The notes under the pieces are model-generated. The model saw only the letters and a program-made list of their open reading frames with translations, ran no database searches and had not been told where the DNA came from. A program made the translations under genes and the position numbers. From Anaerolineales bacterium (GTDB lineage Bacteria; Chloroflexota; Anaerolineae; Anaerolineales; UBA11858), in NCBI GenBank assembly GCA_028278545.1, contig JANQED010000018.1, positions 62,001 to 126,000 on the forward strand: DNA of 64,000 nucleotides, written 5' to 3'. Positions 16,980 to 24,744 of the stretch are shown here, piece by piece (positions within the stretch are counted from its first letter, which is position 1; each line of letters starts with the position of its first letter).

Positions 16980-17606
16980 ATGAATGAACGCACGAATGAA
17001 GAGTGGCTCGCCGACTTACGCGGGCCGGACAAAGACCAGGCCATAACAGACCTGCGTGAGATTCTGGTGCGCGGCTTGAGCTACTCGCTCTCCACCCGCA
17101 CGCGCGGGGATATTGACTCCTTGGTGGAAGACTTTGCCCAAGATGCCCTAGTAAAGATCCTGGCCAACCTGGATACATTCCGCGGCGAGAGCAAACTGAC
17201 CACCTGGGCACAGAAGATCGCCATCAGGGTCGCCTACACAGAGCTGCGCCGCAAACGTTGGCAAGATATCGCCCTGGAAGACCTGCTCCCTGAAGACAGC
17301 GGCCCTGACTTCACCCCCGCCATCCTCACCGACCCCGAAGCCGGCCCCGAACAGCAGGCCACCCAGCAGATGATCCTCGAGACGGTCATGAGATTGATCC
17401 AGGAGAACCTCACTGAGCGGCAGAAAACCGCCATTCAAGCTGTCATGGGCGGGGGCATGCCCCTGGAAGTGGTAGCAGAAAGGATGGGCACCAACCGCAA
17501 CGCCTTATATAAGATGATTCACGACGCCCGCAAACGCCTCAAACGCGAACTACACGCCGAAGGGCTCACCACCGAAGATATCATGGCGGCTTTCGATAAT
17601 GCGTAA
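16980..17606 (+). CDS. ECF-type RNA polymerase sigma factor
   Basis: A 208-residue sigma-70 family protein of ECF type. Region 2 is seen around DSLVEDFAQDALVKILANL and FRGESKLTTWAQKIAIRVA. Region 4 is near the C-terminus (LTERQKTAIQAVM, GTNRNALYKMIHDARKRLK). The chosen ATG has an AGGAGG site upstream, although the spacing is long. ATG codons 33-36 bases earlier are alternatives that lack a good site. The next gene, a small HxxxCxxC zinc-finger protein, is a good candidate for its anti-sigma factor. Confidence 0.88.
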   Translation: MNERTNEEWLADLRGPDKDQAITDLREILVRGLSYSLSTRTRGDIDSLVEDFAQDALVKILANLDTFRGESKLTTWAQKIAIRVAYTELRRKRWQDIALEDLLPEDSGPDFTPAILTDPEAGPEQQATQQMILETVMRLIQENLTERQKTAIQAVMGGGMPLEVVAERMGTNRNALYKMIHDARKRLKRELHAEGLTTEDIMAAFDNA

Positions 17607-17642
17607 GAATGGATACCGAAAAGGCGTCTTTGTATTTGGAGT

Positions 17643-17894
17643 ATGCAAATGGAACTGAATGCTGAAGTCCTGAAGAAGATGACCCGAGCAATCGCCAGCA
17701 CGCGGGATGAAGAAATCGGCTGTGATGACTGTTTTGAATTCGTCGATATCTTTGTCGAAGCCAAATTGCAGGGCAAAAACCCGGAGGAGGCCATGCCCCT
17801 TGTCGAGGCTCATCTCAACCGCTGTGCGAATTGCCAGGATGAGTTCGAGGCCCTCCTCGACGCCATCAAAGCCACCTCAGACGATCCCGATTGA
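17643..17894 (+). CDS. Small zinc-binding protein, putative anti-sigma factor
   Basis: An 83-residue soluble protein with CDDCFEFVD near residue 28 and HLNRCANCQDEFEALL near residue 60. The spacing matches the HX3CX2C zinc-binding anti-sigma (ZAS) fold. It has no membrane segment, so any sensing would be cytoplasmic. It lies 36 bases downstream of the ECF sigma gene. The pairing is inferred from this context and the motif. Confidence 0.7.
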   Translation: MQMELNAEVLKKMTRAIASTRDEEIGCDDCFEFVDIFVEAKLQGKNPEEAMPLVEAHLNRCANCQDEFEALLDAIKATSDDPD

Positions 17895-17945
17895 TGTAGC
17901 AGTTTGTGGGGGACTTTATATTTCCATTTTCAGAGTTGAAATAAG

Positions 17946-18658
17946 ATGAACATTCCCGCCATTACCACCGAGCAGATGCGCGAGGTCGACCGCTTGATGA
18001 TCGAAAGCTATGGGGTCGAACTCAAGCAGATGATGGAGAACGCCGGCATCAACTTGGCTTCTCTGGCCCGCTCAAGATTTTTGGGAGGAGACCCCAGGGG
18101 AAAGCGCGTCATCGTTTTGGCCGGCAGCGGTGGCAACGGCGGTGGCGGTCTGGTAGCCGCACGGCGGTTGCATACCTGGGGCGCAAAAGTCGCAATCTAC
18201 CTGACAAAATCCGCCTCCGAGATGCGCGGCGTCCCTGGCGACCAGTTGGACATCCTGCGAGAGATGGGGGTGCCTTCCTGCCAGGGCGATCAAGTTGAAC
18301 ACCTCCCCGAGGCCGACCTCATCCTGGACGCCCTCATTGGCTACAGTCTCTCCGGGCCGCCGCGCGGGGCCGCGGCCAAACTAATCACAATGGCAAACCA
18401 GCACGGTGTCCCAATCTTCAGTCTGGATATCCCCTCAGGGCTAGACACAACCTCTGGGCAAGCGAATCACCCCCACATCCGTCAACCGCCACGCTGACCT
18501 TAGCGCTCCCTAAATCGGGGCTCGTGACTGACGCAGCCCGGAGCATCGTCGGCGAGCTATATTTGGCCGATATCAGCGTACCCCCCGAGCTGTATCGAGC
18601 TTTGGATTTGGATGTCGGCCCCATCTTTGCCAAAGAGACAATCGTCAGAATATATTAA
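17946..18658 (+). pseudogene. nnrE: NAD(P)H-hydrate epimerase, frameshifted near the end
   Basis: The protein is the YjeF N-terminal domain that epimerises damaged NAD(P)HX. It has AGSGGNGGGGLVAARRL and ILDALIGYSLSGPPRG. The reading frame stops after HPHIRQPPR at 18497, but the next frame continues from about 18483 with TATLTLALPKSGLVTDAA through VGPIFAKETIVRIY to a stop at 18658, exactly as in intact homologues. Inserting one base (for instance G between CGT and CAACC) restores IRATATLTLALPK. Either a single-base deletion inactivated the gene or the assembly has an error. No NAD(P)HX dehydratase domain follows. Confidence 0.85.
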
Positions 18659-18690
18659 TCACTGACCCGGTTGACCCTTTAACACAAAAC

Positions 18691-18716
18691 GCTCCCGGAG
18701 CGGGAGCTTTTCTTTG
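18691..18716 (+). terminator. Intrinsic terminator
   Basis: A 7-bp stem (GCTCCCG/CGGGAGC) with a GAG loop is followed by TTTTCTTT. It ends the plus-strand transcript of the epimerase and converges with the FmdB gene. Confidence 0.85.
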
Positions 18717-18735
18717 TTATCGGTAGTATCGCGAT

Positions 18736-19020
18736 TTATTTTTCCTCAGACTTGCTCTTTTCCTTTTTGCCGTCGCCGTTTTTGCTCGTGGAAGCGCTTT
18801 CACTCTCGTCAGATTTGGAAGAGGTGAGCACCTTGGATGATGAGCGATTGTCGGTGGAATAGAAACCAGAACCCTTGAAGACGATCCCCACCGGCAAATA
18901 CACTTTGCGCAGGGCCTCCATTTTGCATTCAGGGCACACGCTCAAAGGGTCATCAGAAAAACGCTGGCGGCGTTCGAACTGGATACCACAATTTTCACAT
19001 CGATACGTATAAACTGGCAT
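18736..19020 (-). CDS. FmdB family zinc ribbon protein
   Basis: A 94-residue protein with an N-terminal zinc ribbon (YRCENCGIQFERRQ and CPECKMEALRKVYLP) typical of FmdB regulators, and a charged, Ser-rich C-terminal tail (SKSDESESASTSKNGDGKK). FmdB proteins are named for a formamidase-linked regulator, and most members are uncharacterised. The start has the canonical MPVYTYRCE sequence. Confidence 0.92.
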   Translation of the reverse strand: MPVYTYRCENCGIQFERRQRFSDDPLSVCPECKMEALRKVYLPVGIVFKGSGFYSTDNRSSSKVLTSSKSDESESASTSKNGDGKKEKSKSEEK

Positions 19021-19149
19021 ACCGGAACTTGCCTCACTACTTTCTTCAAAGCACGAGGATTATAGCGCGCTTGATTTTTGCTGGCAAGGGAACCTTAATC
19101 TACTACAAAGTGACCAAGAGACGGTCGATATCTACACGCAGAATATCGC

Positions 19150-19566
19150 TCACGGATTGGTCGCAATCATATGCTCTACAGATTGCTTCACCAACTCTCT
19201 CAAGACCTCAAAATCCACATCTTCAGCTTTCTTCACATACAAGCAGGCTTTGCCGGTGGTGTATTTACCAAGCTTGCCAAGCAGATCATCGTATTGGTCA
19301 AAGCCGGACATGATATACAGGGTAATACTCTGCTTGCGAGGCGAGAAACCTGTCAGGAACCAATCCGCCTCTCGTCCGCTGGCATACTTATAATGATAAC
19401 TGCCGAACCCAATAATGCTGGTCCCCCACATCTTGGGCTCTTCCCCGGTTACTTCCTTCATCAGCTCTAGGATCTTGAAGCTGTCCTGGCGCTTCTTCTC
19501 GTCTGAAACACTGTTTAGGAAGTCATCTACACTTGCATCGTTGAGTTTTGTTTTTAGCTCTGCCAT
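19150..19566 (-). CDS. DUF1801 domain protein
   Basis: A 138-residue DUF1801 (YdhG-like) protein with EEPKMWGTSIIGFGSYHYKY and TGFSPRKQSITLYIM. The fold is related to SCP-like or iron-chaperone-like small proteins, and no enzyme function is established. It stands alone in a gene-poor part of the window. Confidence 0.88.
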   Translation of the reverse strand: MAELKTKLNDASVDDFLNSVSDEKKRQDSFKILELMKEVTGEEPKMWGTSIIGFGSYHYKYASGREADWFLTGFSPRKQSITLYIMSGFDQYDDLLGKLGKYTTGKACLYVKKAEDVDFEVLRELVKQSVEHMIATNP

Positions 19567-19570
19567 CCTA

Positions 19571-19890
19571 CTATCCTCACAAATTTTTTCTCATAGTACT
19601 CACATATTGGACTACCTGAAGGCTGATCATCTTATCATTGAGCCAGAGTTCTAGATCCCGAAATCTCCCGATTTCGGAGCAGCAAGTCTTGCTACATCTG
19701 TTATGCTATGCGAGATTACTTTTGAAGCCCCGGGGCGCTCAACGTCATTCAGGTTGGATCTGCCACCCGACAAGAACCTTTGCCCATGCCGGACGGCATA
19801 TTCTACACTGCTTATGCGTAGCACAGCACCCCAAGCACGCAAGGAGCATCACAGGCTCTGCCACACCAAGTACGGCAAAGATACTACTCG
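19571..19890. other. Gene-poor gap with one short inverted repeat
   Basis: No credible gene is seen. A perfect 8-bp inverted repeat (CCGAAATC-TCCC-GATTTCGG, 19658-19677) is present without a T-tract. Confidence 0.6.
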
Positions 19891-20970
19891 TTAAACTTTG
19901 TCGGTGTCGATCTCGACTGTAACTGGAAAATGATCTGAAGCAAACTCGTGCTTTTTCCAAATCTTTTCACCATCGGGCATAACATTATGCACTTTCGCGT
20001 TGTTCAGCCATAGTTCTGGACGATTGCGCGAATAAAGTATGTGGTCGATCCAAACTCTGCGGTATGTGTGAAATATCGGATCTCGAAAGCTTGTTGTATG
20101 GATCGAGGAAAGGTCAATCTTCCATCGTTCATCTCCATCGAGGGCATCATATAAAACGTTTCCAAGGCATAGATTTGGCTTCCAAACCGTACCCATCAGC
20201 CTCTCGAAACCGCTTGCATTTAGACGTCGCTCGCTTGTATCTTGGCCGGGCCCATCATTGATATCACCGCAAATGACTAATGGGATATCCTTAGTTGAAT
20301 CATCCGTCAAGTAATAGTCAATGAACTTATGTCGAAGTTGAGTACATTGGGCGACAATCTTCTTCCGATTTGCGTCTGCTTGAGACCACCATTTGGACCA
20401 TTCGTAGGCTTGGAATATCCCCTTGCTCTTCAAATGCAAACCTACCACCCGGAAGCGTTTACCATTTGCAAGATTTATCTCGACATACAAAGGTTTACGC
20501 TCAAATTTGTGGAGTTCTTGGATCTCATCGTCGTCTGTATCAATCGTGAATTCGCTTGTGGCGGTGCTAAGCCGCTCACTTTCTCCACCTTGACCCTCAT
20601 CGACATGAAACCGTTGAAACGGCGGATCTTCGAAATGGCCTTTATCTGTCCTTACAGCTAACCCAACAATTTGTGATCCACCTTTGGTAGGCTGAACGTC
20701 ACAGACCCAAGAACCCGCAACATCTGTATCGAAGAAAAGCTGTAATTCGTTGGCTTTATTGGGACCTTCAACGACCACCAATGCGTCTAGGTCGATCTCG
20801 TTTATCACCCCAGAAAGCGACTCCCGCCTATGCTTGACTGTAGGTTCGCCCTTCTGGAATTTTGGGTTTGGACCACGTACCTTATCGTCATCAGGCTTGA
20901 AACTGGGTCCATCCGTGAATAAATCATTCATCCACTCCATATTCCACACCCCAAAACGAATGTTCGCCAT
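19891..20970 (-). CDS. Endonuclease/exonuclease/phosphatase (EEP) family protein
   Basis: A 359-residue EEP-fold hydrolase. Family motifs are FGVWNMEWMNDLF at the start, ALVVVEGPN (metal Glu), VVGLHLKSKGIF, ICGDINDGPGQD (catalytic Asp/Asn) and ASDHFPVTVEID (terminal Asp-His) at the end. It may be a nuclease or a phosphodiesterase; the substrate cannot be assigned. The ATG before ANIRFGVW has an AGGAGC site and was preferred to an upstream in-frame codon. The gene and its flanks are visibly richer in A and T than the neighbourhood, which hints at transfer. Confidence 0.82.
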   Translation of the reverse strand: MANIRFGVWNMEWMNDLFTDGPSFKPDDDKVRGPNPKFQKGEPTVKHRRESLSGVINEIDLDALVVVEGPNKANELQLFFDTDVAGSWVCDVQPTKGGSQIVGLAVRTDKGHFEDPPFQRFHVDEGQGGESERLSTATSEFTIDTDDDEIQELHKFERKPLYVEINLANGKRFRVVGLHLKSKGIFQAYEWSKWWSQADANRKKIVAQCTQLRHKFIDYYLTDDSTKDIPLVICGDINDGPGQDTSERRLNASGFERLMGTVWKPNLCLGNVLYDALDGDERWKIDLSSIHTTSFRDPIFHTYRRVWIDHILYSRNRPELWLNNAKVHNVMPDGEKIWKKHEFASDHFPVTVEIDTDKV

Positions 20971-21510
20971 AATATGCTCCTTTCTTGCTGCTTTATCCCA
21001 TGGTATTGCTAAACTTTGCTGCAATCCAACAAAATCAATTATTGGCGCGACTCGCCTCTGTTGTACACAAAACGTCCAACTAGCGAAACAAATGATTTAT
21101 CGTACATTGCACCTCGCAACCTAATAAATTACTAAGATTTTTAGTCGCTACTTATCACCAACATATAAACCAACCCTTTCTTGCCAAATAGAGAATTAAC
21201 AATAAATAACCGCCACAAATAGGTGCTATGTATAATTCGTCACTGAATTGACAATTATCCGGTCACTTTCATATACATCATACAACAAATCTTACCCCAA
21301 CACAAGAGGCCATCATAAAACTACAGGGCTTCCTAAAGAGCGCGCCGATCTCGGCGCACTTTGCGGTTCAATCCGTGTTCCAAGTTCCTCCCCCATGTTT
21401 AGGGGCCAGGGGGGCGTTCCTTCTCACCATTCTTGCAGTTTAGGATGGAGGCAAAACAGACCATCTCCACCAGAATTAGAGGATCAGGGTTCACCCCATG
21501 TCACACCAAT
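20971..21510. other. A/T-rich gene-poor gap
   Basis: About 540 bases hold no supported gene. A perfect palindromic hairpin GCGCCGA-TC-TCGGCGC sits at 21342-21357. The first half is strongly A/T-rich. Confidence 0.6.
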
Positions 21511-21526
21511 TGTGACATCCATCACA
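21511..21526. promoter_or_regulatory. CRP/FNR-type operator before the thioredoxin-VKOR gene
   Basis: TGTGACATCCATCACA is a perfect TGTGA-N6-TCACA palindrome. It lies nine bases upstream of a TAGAAT (-10-like, 21535-21540), where a bound protein would overlap the -35 region. A second such site occurs before hypC. Confidence 0.65.
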
Positions 21527-21610
21527 CAAACATGATAGAATCCCCCAAACTTAGCAGCTACCCCCTTTACAATATCCTTCCCCAAGCATTTGGGGGCTAA
21601 GAGCCTACCC

Positions 21611-22780
21611 ATGCCGCACCACAAACGACCTTCCCCACTACTCATACTGACGCTCATCCTCAGTCTCTTATTCGCCCAACCCGCCCTGGCCCAGACCGAC
21701 GCAGACCCTCCTGTCGTCCGCGCGGTACTGTTCTACTCCCCGGCCTGCCCCCACTGTCACCAGGTCATCCAGGAAAACCTGCCTCCATTGATCGAGAAAT
21801 ACGGCGACCAGCTCCTGATCGTCGGCATCAATACCCAATCCATCGAGGGCCAGGAGCTATACCAGGCCATGGTAGAGCATTTTGAACTCCCCGACGAACG
21901 CCTAGGAGTTCCCGCGCTGGTCGTCGGCGAGACGCACCTGGTCGGATCGGCAGAGATTCCCCAGTTATTCCCCACTATCGTTGAAGAGGGTCTCGCTGCT
22001 GGCGGCATTCCCTGGCCTCCCATCCCAGGGTTCGTAGAGGTCTATACCACTTCCGTTGCTCAGGCGACAGCCCAAGCTGAATCTGAGATCGCGGCCGACC
22101 CCCTGCCGGGAGATCAACCTGCCGAACAGAGCCAGGCGGGTTCACCTCAGTCCACTGCGGCAACTCCCCTGATAACACCCCAGGCCGAACTCGCGCCTGT
22201 GCAGATGGACATACCGGAAACCCAAAGCGTGGCCGAGAAGTTCAGGCGCGATCCAGTGGGTAACACCGCCTCCGTGGTGGTCTTGTTTGCCATGCTGCTC
22301 AGTCTGATTGGGGTTTGGCGGCGTCTCCAACGCCCGCCGGACTCCCCAAATAAGTGGGGGCGCTGGGCCATCCTCTTGCTCTCAGTGATCGGACTGGTCG
22401 TCGCCGGATACTTGTCCTACGTAGAGACCACCCAAAGCCAGGCCGTTTGCGGCCCGGTGGGAGATTGCAATGCCGTCCAGCAGAGTCCCTACGCCCGGCT
22501 GTTCGGCGTGCTCCCCGTTGGCGTGCTGGGGCTGCTGGGATATGCGGCCATCTTGGCTGCCTGGGCGGTACACTACTATGCTGACCCCCGCTGGCGGGAA
22601 TGGGCTGCCCATGCCCTATGGGGCTTTGCCCTCTTCGGCACCCTCTTCTCGATATATCTCACCTTCTTGGAACCTTTCATCATTGGCGCAACATGCGCCT
22701 GGTGCCTGACCTCAGCCGTTATCATTACCCTGATCCTGTGGGCAGCCACCGACTCCCTTCGCCCAGAGGAATCATCCTGA
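21611..22780 (+). CDS. Thioredoxin-VKOR fusion, disulfide bond formation
   Basis: This 389-residue protein begins with a signal peptide, followed by a thioredoxin-like domain with CPHC at residues 46-49 (FYSPACPHCHQV), a linker, and a VKOR membrane domain. The VKOR domain has about five hydrophobic segments, the loop cysteines CGPVGDC and the active CAWC. Such fusions oxidise secreted thiols and pass electrons to quinone. The domain order here is thioredoxin first and VKOR second, the reverse of the best-known bacterial fusions. A CRP/FNR-type site is upstream. Confidence 0.88.
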   Translation: MPHHKRPSPLLILTLILSLLFAQPALAQTDADPPVVRAVLFYSPACPHCHQVIQENLPPLIEKYGDQLLIVGINTQSIEGQELYQAMVEHFELPDERLGVPALVVGETHLVGSAEIPQLFPTIVEEGLAAGGIPWPPIPGFVEVYTTSVAQATAQAESEIAADPLPGDQPAEQSQAGSPQSTAATPLITPQAELAPVQMDIPETQSVAEKFRRDPVGNTASVVVLFAMLLSLIGVWRRLQRPPDSPNKWGRWAILLLSVIGLVVAGYLSYVETTQSQAVCGPVGDCNAVQQSPYARLFGVLPVGVLGLLGYAAILAAWAVHYYADPRWREWAAHALWGFALFGTLFSIYLTFLEPFIIGATCAWCLTSAVIITLILWAATDSLRPEESS

Positions 22781-22896
22781 GAGGGTCGAAAGTCAAAGAT
22801 TTTTCCAAATTTCTTCACACCATCTTTATCATTAAAGCGCAACTGCCCCGGTGCTTCTGTCAATCCGGGCCAGTTGCTCAGAAAGGAGAATAATCC

Positions 22897-23292
22897 CTAA
22901 TCGTCGTGGTGATGATGATGCCCATGTCCTGAATGTACCTCGCTGTGGGAACACGGCTGGGCTTCGGGCAGCTCGCCTTTGAGGTAGCTTTCTAGCGTTT
23001 CAGCCGCCGTTCCCGTGCCCCCGGCGGCGGTCTCGATGCCAAATTCCTGGAAGAAAGCGATAGCCCGCCTGCCCATCCCGCCGCAGATCATCACCTCAGC
23101 GGTCTGCTCGTGGATAAATCGGGGCACCTGCCCTGGGGTATGTTGCTGGAAATAAGGGTTTTCAATCGTCTGCACGTCCTGCAAATTCCCATCCTCCACA
23201 TCAACCAGTACAAAATAGGGGCAACGCCCAAAATGGTGGCTTACAGTGCTCTCCAAACCCCTATTTTCGTTCGAAGAAATGGCTATGCGCAT
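22897..23292 (-). CDS. NifX/NifB-like dinitrogenase iron-molybdenum cofactor family protein
   Basis: A 131-residue protein with the NifB/NifX-family fold: FGRCPYFVLVDVEDG, VMICGGMGRRAIAFFQ and AAGGTGTAAETLESYLKGEL. The C-terminus is His-rich (HSGHGHHHHHDD), suggesting metal binding. Stand-alone members often accompany Mrp/NBP35-type Fe-S carriers and hydrogenase genes. Nitrogenase genes are not present, so a role in nitrogen fixation is not implied. The gene is divergent from the hyp operon. Confidence 0.85.
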   Translation of the reverse strand: MRIAISSNENRGLESTVSHHFGRCPYFVLVDVEDGNLQDVQTIENPYFQQHTPGQVPRFIHEQTAEVMICGGMGRRAIAFFQEFGIETAAGGTGTAAETLESYLKGELPEAQPCSHSEVHSGHGHHHHHDD

Positions 23293-23740
23293 TTTTTGCT
23301 CCTCATACAGTTAATCTACGGTTGAGTGTAATTTATATTGTAACACCAATCAATTTTATATGACGTGTCGTCTGTCATCCTATTCAGATGACAAGTGAAC
23401 CTGTTGCTTTAGCCCGAGTTCCGGATTTCGGTGCTGCTGGCCTTGCCCCATTCATTCAGCCCAATCCCAACATCAGCCTCGGAGGCCTTTTTCGAGCAAT
23501 GATCCAGTTTTTGGGTAGCCATCCAACCGCGTTGGCAACCAGATCATCGAGGGGCGGGAACTCCTCACTCCAAATTCCTCCCCATTTCTTTGCGCCTTTG
23601 CGTCTCAGCGTAAGACAAACCTTTTTTCGAAAAACACGTCGGACATCAAAGACTCCCCCAGCATTAGGGCCCCCGGGAGCCTACCCTAAACAGGAAAATG
23701 CTCACTTTATACCACCCCAGCCTTATGGTATCCTCACCCC
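23293..23740. other. Gap upstream of hypA with a short tandem-like repeat
   Basis: No gene is supported. The stretch around 23589-23612 holds TTTGCG-CCTTTGCG-TCTCAGCG, a degenerate repeated motif. The rest shows no clear feature. Confidence 0.5.
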
Positions 23741-24088
23741 ATGCACGAACTGTCTATCACCCAAAATATCTTGGAGATTGCCTTGAAACACGCCCAGGCC
23801 GCCAACGCCAGGAAGATTTCCGACCTTTACCTAGTCATCGGTCAATTGTCATCGGTGGTGGACGATTCGGTGCAGTTCTATTGGGATATGATCAGCGAGG
23901 GCACAATCTGCCAGGGTGCTGAGCTCCACTTCAAACGCCTCCCCGCCTTGTTGGAGTGCCGAGATTGCGGTGAAAGATACCCTCTGGATGATGGCACATT
24001 GACGCCCTGTATTCAATGCGATAGCATAAGCGTCGCCGTCGTCCAAGGCAAAGAATTCCGTTTAGACAGCATCGAGATTGAAGTGTAA
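23741..24088 (+). CDS. hypA: Hydrogenase nickel incorporation protein HypA
   Basis: A 115-residue nickel chaperone. The N-terminal MHELSITQ provides the nickel-binding His2. The zinc site has CRDC and CIQC. It delivers nickel with HypB to the large subunit of [NiFe] hydrogenase. It is the first gene of the cluster, two bases before hypB. Confidence 0.96.
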   Translation: MHELSITQNILEIALKHAQAANARKISDLYLVIGQLSSVVDDSVQFYWDMISEGTICQGAELHFKRLPALLECRDCGERYPLDDGTLTPCIQCDSISVAVVQGKEFRLDSIEIEV

Positions 24089-24090
24089 CT

Positions 24091-24744
24091 ATGCCCAAAC
24101 GCATCCCCGTGGTCGAGAATATCCTCAGCGCCAACGATCAATTGGCTCAGCAGAACCGCCAGCAGTTGGATCAAGCCGGCATCTTCGCCGTCAACCTGAT
24201 GGCCTCCCCCGGCGCTGGCAAAACCACCCTCATCGAACACACCGTTCAGAGATTGGCGGGTGAATATCGCTTGGCTGCCATCGATGGCGACATCGCCACC
24301 AGCATCGACGCCGACCGGGCTGCCGCCGCAGGGGCTACAGCCATCCAGATCAATACCGGCGGCCAATGTCATCTAGATGCCGTCATGCTGCGAGACGCCC
24401 TCCAGCAGCTTGATCTCCACCAGTTGGACCTTCTCCTGGTGGAGAATGTCGGCAATTTGGTCTGTCCTGCCGATTTCAAGCTGGGCACGCATAAGAATGT
24501 ACTCATCGCCTCCATCCCCGAGGGGGACGACAAGCCCTACAAATATCCGGGCATGTACAAAGATGTCGATGCCCTGGTCATCAACAAGATCGACCTGCTT
24601 CCCTACATCGATTTCGACATGGACTACTTCCGCCGGGGCGTCGAGCTGCTCAACCCTGGCCTAGTCGCCTTCCCTATCTCATGCCGCACCGCCCAGGGGC
24701 TTGATGAGTGGCTGCTTTGGATCAAGACCAACGCCTCCCCATGA
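24091..24744 (+). CDS. hypB: Hydrogenase nickel incorporation GTPase HypB
   Basis: A 217-residue GTPase that drives nickel insertion. The P-loop MASPGAGKTTLIEHT is at the N-terminal third, and NTGGQCHLDAVM, VENVGNLVCPADF and VINKIDLLPYID are the remaining signature segments. No His-rich nickel-storage N-terminus is present. The stop overlaps the hypF start as ATGA. Confidence 0.96.
   Translation: MPKRIPVVENILSANDQLAQQNRQQLDQAGIFAVNLMASPGAGKTTLIEHTVQRLAGEYRLAAIDGDIATSIDADRAAAAGATAIQINTGGQCHLDAVMLRDALQQLDLHQLDLLLVENVGNLVCPADFKLGTHKNVLIASIPEGDDKPYKYPGMYKDVDALVINKIDLLPYIDFDMDYFRRGVELLNPGLVAFPISCRTAQGLDEWLLWIKTNASP

Noticed and set aside
18495-18500. In-frame TGA in the epimerase as a selenocysteine codon, given the tRNA-Sec
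   Set aside because: Reading through gives TGA CCT TAG and stops at once, while the next frame restores the family sequence. It is a frameshift.
23388-23786. 132-codon open frame before hypA
   Set aside because: It overlaps the hypA start, has no ribosome binding site or domain, and runs through a repetitive stretch.
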